From NCBI RefSeq assembly GCF_034087045.1, contig NZ_CP139247.1:2506001-2570000 (forward strand): 64,000 nucleotides of DNA, in the 5' to 3' direction. The translations under genes and the position numbers were made by a program. Below, one piece after another: positions 62,316 through 64,000 of the stretch. The stretch comes from Chitinophaga sancti. GTDB lineage: Bacteria; Bacteroidota; Bacteroidia; Chitinophagales; Chitinophagaceae. Numbering within the stretch: the stretch's first letter is position 1; every line of letters starts with the position of its first letter. The notes below the pieces were generated by a model. It did no database searches. It was not told the DNA's origin and saw only the letters and a list, made by a program, of their open reading frames with translations.

Positions 62316-63810
62316 TGTCATAATTATCGGAAGTGGCCTGGGCAGTTTAGTTTGCGGAGCCATCCTCGGCAAGTATGGTTATCGCGTTTGTTTATATGAA
62401 AAAAACAGGCAGATAGGTGGATGTCTGCAAACTTATTCACGCGACAAGGCAATTATCGATTCCGGTGTACACTATCTGGGTGGCCTGGAAGATGGACAAA
62501 CCCTTCACAAAGTGTTCAGGTACCTTGGTATACTGAACAACATGAAGCTGCTTCGCATGGAGATGGATGGTTTTGATCATATCCATTTCGGCAATGAGCC
62601 GCAGGTGTACAAGATGGCCCAGGGACGTAATAACTTTATTCAGCAACTGTTAACTTCTTTTCCAAAAGAAAAGGATGCCCTGCATGCCTATGTTAACAAA
62701 CTGGAAGAAGTATGTGGCAAGTTCCCACTTTTTAACCTGAGAATGGGTAGTGCTGCTGAAAAGGAAAGTGCAATGGGAGAAGAGGTCTGCGCATTTCTGC
62801 GTAGTATCACGGACGATGAACGTCTGCAACATGTACTTGTGGGGAATAATATGCTCTATGCCGGTTTCCCTGAAAGAACACCGTTGTATGTACACGCCCT
62901 GGTACAACACAGCTATATAGAAAGTGCCTGGAAATGCATAGACGGAGGTTCCATCATTGCCCGTAGTCTGAACAAGACGATCCGTGCACAGGGGGGCGAC
63001 ATCATTCGTAATACAGAAGTAAAAGAAATCGTAGAGAAGGATGGGAAGGTGAGCCATATCGTACTGGAAGACGGTAAGGAAATAGGAGGGAAGTATTTCA
63101 TTTCCGGTCTGCACCCTGCCCGTACCATCGGTATGTTAAAAGGTGACGGATTGCGTAATGCTTACAAGTCCCGTATTAACTCGCTGGAAAATACACCCGG
63201 TACCTTTATGATCAATGTGGTACTGAAGCCCAATACTTTTCCATACCTGAATCACAACATATATCATCACGCCACTTCCAATGCATGGGATGGCATTAAT
63301 TATACTGCGGACAACTGGCCGCTGACTTACGCCATGTTCGTATCTGCCAGTACTGGTCACGAGGAATATGCTGATAACCTGTCTATTATGACCTATATGC
63401 GTTACGGAGATGTGGCGCAATGGCATGATACATTCAATACTGACGATAAGCCACACGAACGGGATGCCAGTTACCAGGAATTTAAAAAAGAGAAAGCTGA
63501 AAAGCTGCTGGATATGGTCTCGGAACAATATCCTCACCTGCGTAGCTGCATCCATTCCATGTACGTGGCCACGCCACTTACGTACCGTGACTACCTGAAC
63601 ATTCCGGAAGGTAGTATGTACGGCATGGTCAAAGATGCTAGAGAACCGTTAAAGTCTATGATTCCTGCAGCAACCAGAATACCTAATTTGTATCTTACAG
63701 GGCAAAATCTGAACTTACATGGTATTTTGGGGGTAACGATGAGCGCGGTGCTGACCTGTGCGGGGTTAGTAAATATTGAAACCATCGTGGAAGAGATAAA
63801 TAAGAGTTAA
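62302..63810 (+). CDS. Phytoene-desaturase/retinol-saturase-like FAD oxidoreductase
   Basis: It has 502 residues from the ATG at 62302 (MQQYDVIIIGSGLGSLVCGA); it overlaps the fusion gene by 14 bases, and the longer frame from 62242 adds residues before the dinucleotide site, so it is disfavoured. The FAD-binding GSGLGSLVCGAILGKYG, YEKNRQIGGC and the C-terminal LYLTGQNLNLHGILGV fit the CrtI/CrtISO/RetSat group. It may isomerise, saturate or desaturate polyene bonds in the pigment. Confidence 0.85.
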   Translation: MQQYDVIIIGSGLGSLVCGAILGKYGYRVCLYEKNRQIGGCLQTYSRDKAIIDSGVHYLGGLEDGQTLHKVFRYLGILNNMKLLRMEMDGFDHIHFGNEPQVYKMAQGRNNFIQQLLTSFPKEKDALHAYVNKLEEVCGKFPLFNLRMGSAAEKESAMGEEVCAFLRSITDDERLQHVLVGNNMLYAGFPERTPLYVHALVQHSYIESAWKCIDGGSIIARSLNKTIRAQGGDIIRNTEVKEIVEKDGKVSHIVLEDGKEIGGKYFISGLHPARTIGMLKGDGLRNAYKSRINSLENTPGTFMINVVLKPNTFPYLNHNIYHHATSNAWDGINYTADNWPLTYAMFVSASTGHEEYADNLSIMTYMRYGDVAQWHDTFNTDDKPHERDASYQEFKKEKAEKLLDMVSEQYPHLRSCIHSMYVATPLTYRDYLNIPEGSMYGMVKDAREPLKSMIPAATRIPNLYLTGQNLNLHGILGVTMSAVLTCAGLVNIETIVEEINKS

Positions 63811-63820
63811 GCAATTATAT

Positions 63821-64000
63821 ATGAACAAGGGGAAAAAACGGAGCGGATGGCGCAAATTGGGGAGAGCGCTGTTATTTATTTTTGGTAGCTTTTTATTGCT
63901 GCTGATAGCGCTGATTATTTATGTGGTGAGCGTAGGTCATATCAATCCACCGGATATTGCTGACAAGCGTGCACTGAAACTGGAACGTAAATCACTGGAT
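63821..64000 (+). CDS. N-terminal part of a membrane-anchored protein, cut by the window end
   Basis: ATG at 63821 opens a frame still open at base 64000 (60 residues). A basic start (MNKGKKRSGWRKLGRA) is followed by one hydrophobic helix (LLFIFGSFLLLLIALIIYVV) and VGHINPPDIADKRALKLER. It follows the FAD enzyme by 10 bases, so it belongs to the operon. A C45-type autoproteolytic hydrolase is often found in this position in flexirubin clusters, but too little is visible to decide. Confidence 0.7.
   Translation, partial: MNKGKKRSGWRKLGRALLFIFGSFLLLLIALIIYVVSVGHINPPDIADKRALKLERKSLD

Larger units (their letters stand above)
41647..64000 (+). other. Flexirubin / aryl-polyene biosynthetic gene cluster (partial)
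   Basis: Nineteen complete or nearly complete genes plus a partial one run in one direction with small gaps or overlaps. The set of tyrosine-ammonia-lyase-like enzyme, FabG, two dehydratases, two ACPs, five ketosynthase-fold proteins, thioesterase, acyltransferases, methyltransferase, halogenase-like flavoprotein, LolA-like carrier and MMPL exporter is characteristic of flexirubin-type aryl polyenes. Dialkylresorcinol synthesis genes and an aryl-ACP ligase are missing from this window and probably lie further right. Confidence 0.88.

Overview
The window looks like a chromosomal segment of a flexirubin-pigmented member of the Bacteroidota, most probably Chitinophaga or a close relative in the Chitinophagaceae. 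This rests on Bacteroidota-type -7 boxes (TAnnTTTG) ahead of many genes, a near absence of Shine-Dalgarno sequences, DUF4270 and DUF4907 lipoproteins, TlpA proteins with DUF4369-like N-termini, and a long aryl-polyene/flexirubin-type gene cluster. I see no insertion sequence, prophage, CRISPR array, tRNA or rRNA.

Layout. 1-4.5 kb: the end of a plant-polysaccharide locus (truncated pectinesterase, MGH1-like glycosidase, GH3 beta-glucosidase). 4.5-19.3 kb: a histidine/tryptophan block. A His-rich leader peptide with an attenuator precedes hisG-hisD-hisC-hisB. A 300-bp repeat-rich gap and a second attenuator with a Trp-Arg-Trp leader precede trpE-G-D-C-F-B-A, and these run without a break into hisH, a GNAT-hisA fusion, hisF and hisIE. 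Half of the histidine pathway therefore appears to lie downstream of the tryptophan attenuator. 19.3-26.4 kb: two TlpA paralogues, a BlaI/MecR1-like pair with paired palindromic operators, an exported formylglycine-generating-enzyme-like lipoprotein and a GH1 beta-glucosidase. 26.5-33 kb: envelope proteins (outer membrane barrel, DUF4270, kelch and DUF4907 lipoproteins, a tiny membrane protein) and a LytS/LytTR two-component system. 33-41.6 kb: cysteine desulfurase, GlmM-type mutase, LtaS-like sulfatase-fold enzyme, methyltransferase, PAP2 phosphatase, ZIP transporter and a CBS-domain membrane protein.

41.7-64 kb: the aryl-polyene half of a flexirubin-type pigment cluster, all on the + strand and running off the end of the window. 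A tyrosine-ammonia-lyase-like enzyme would supply the aryl starter. Two acyl carrier proteins, three complete ketosynthases, a cysteine-less chain-length-factor-like protein, a half-length cysteine-less ketosynthase, FabG and two hotdog dehydratases would build the polyene. A methyltransferase and a flavin enzyme with a halogenase motif may tailor it. A LolA-like protein, a lipoprotein, a GT2-DUF2062 protein, an LpxL-like acyltransferase and a three-part MMPL/acyltransferase/methyltransferase fusion suggest assembly in, or export to, the outer membrane. The dialkylresorcinol genes (darA/darB) and an aryl-ACP ligase are not in the window and may lie downstream.

The most unusual items are the nested his/trp arrangement with two hand-foldable attenuators, the GNAT-HisA fusion, the FGE-like lipoprotein that keeps both catalytic cysteines, and a BlaI-type operator that recurs ahead of the GH1/FGE genes. 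All calls come from reading the sequence; no database search or folding program was run.
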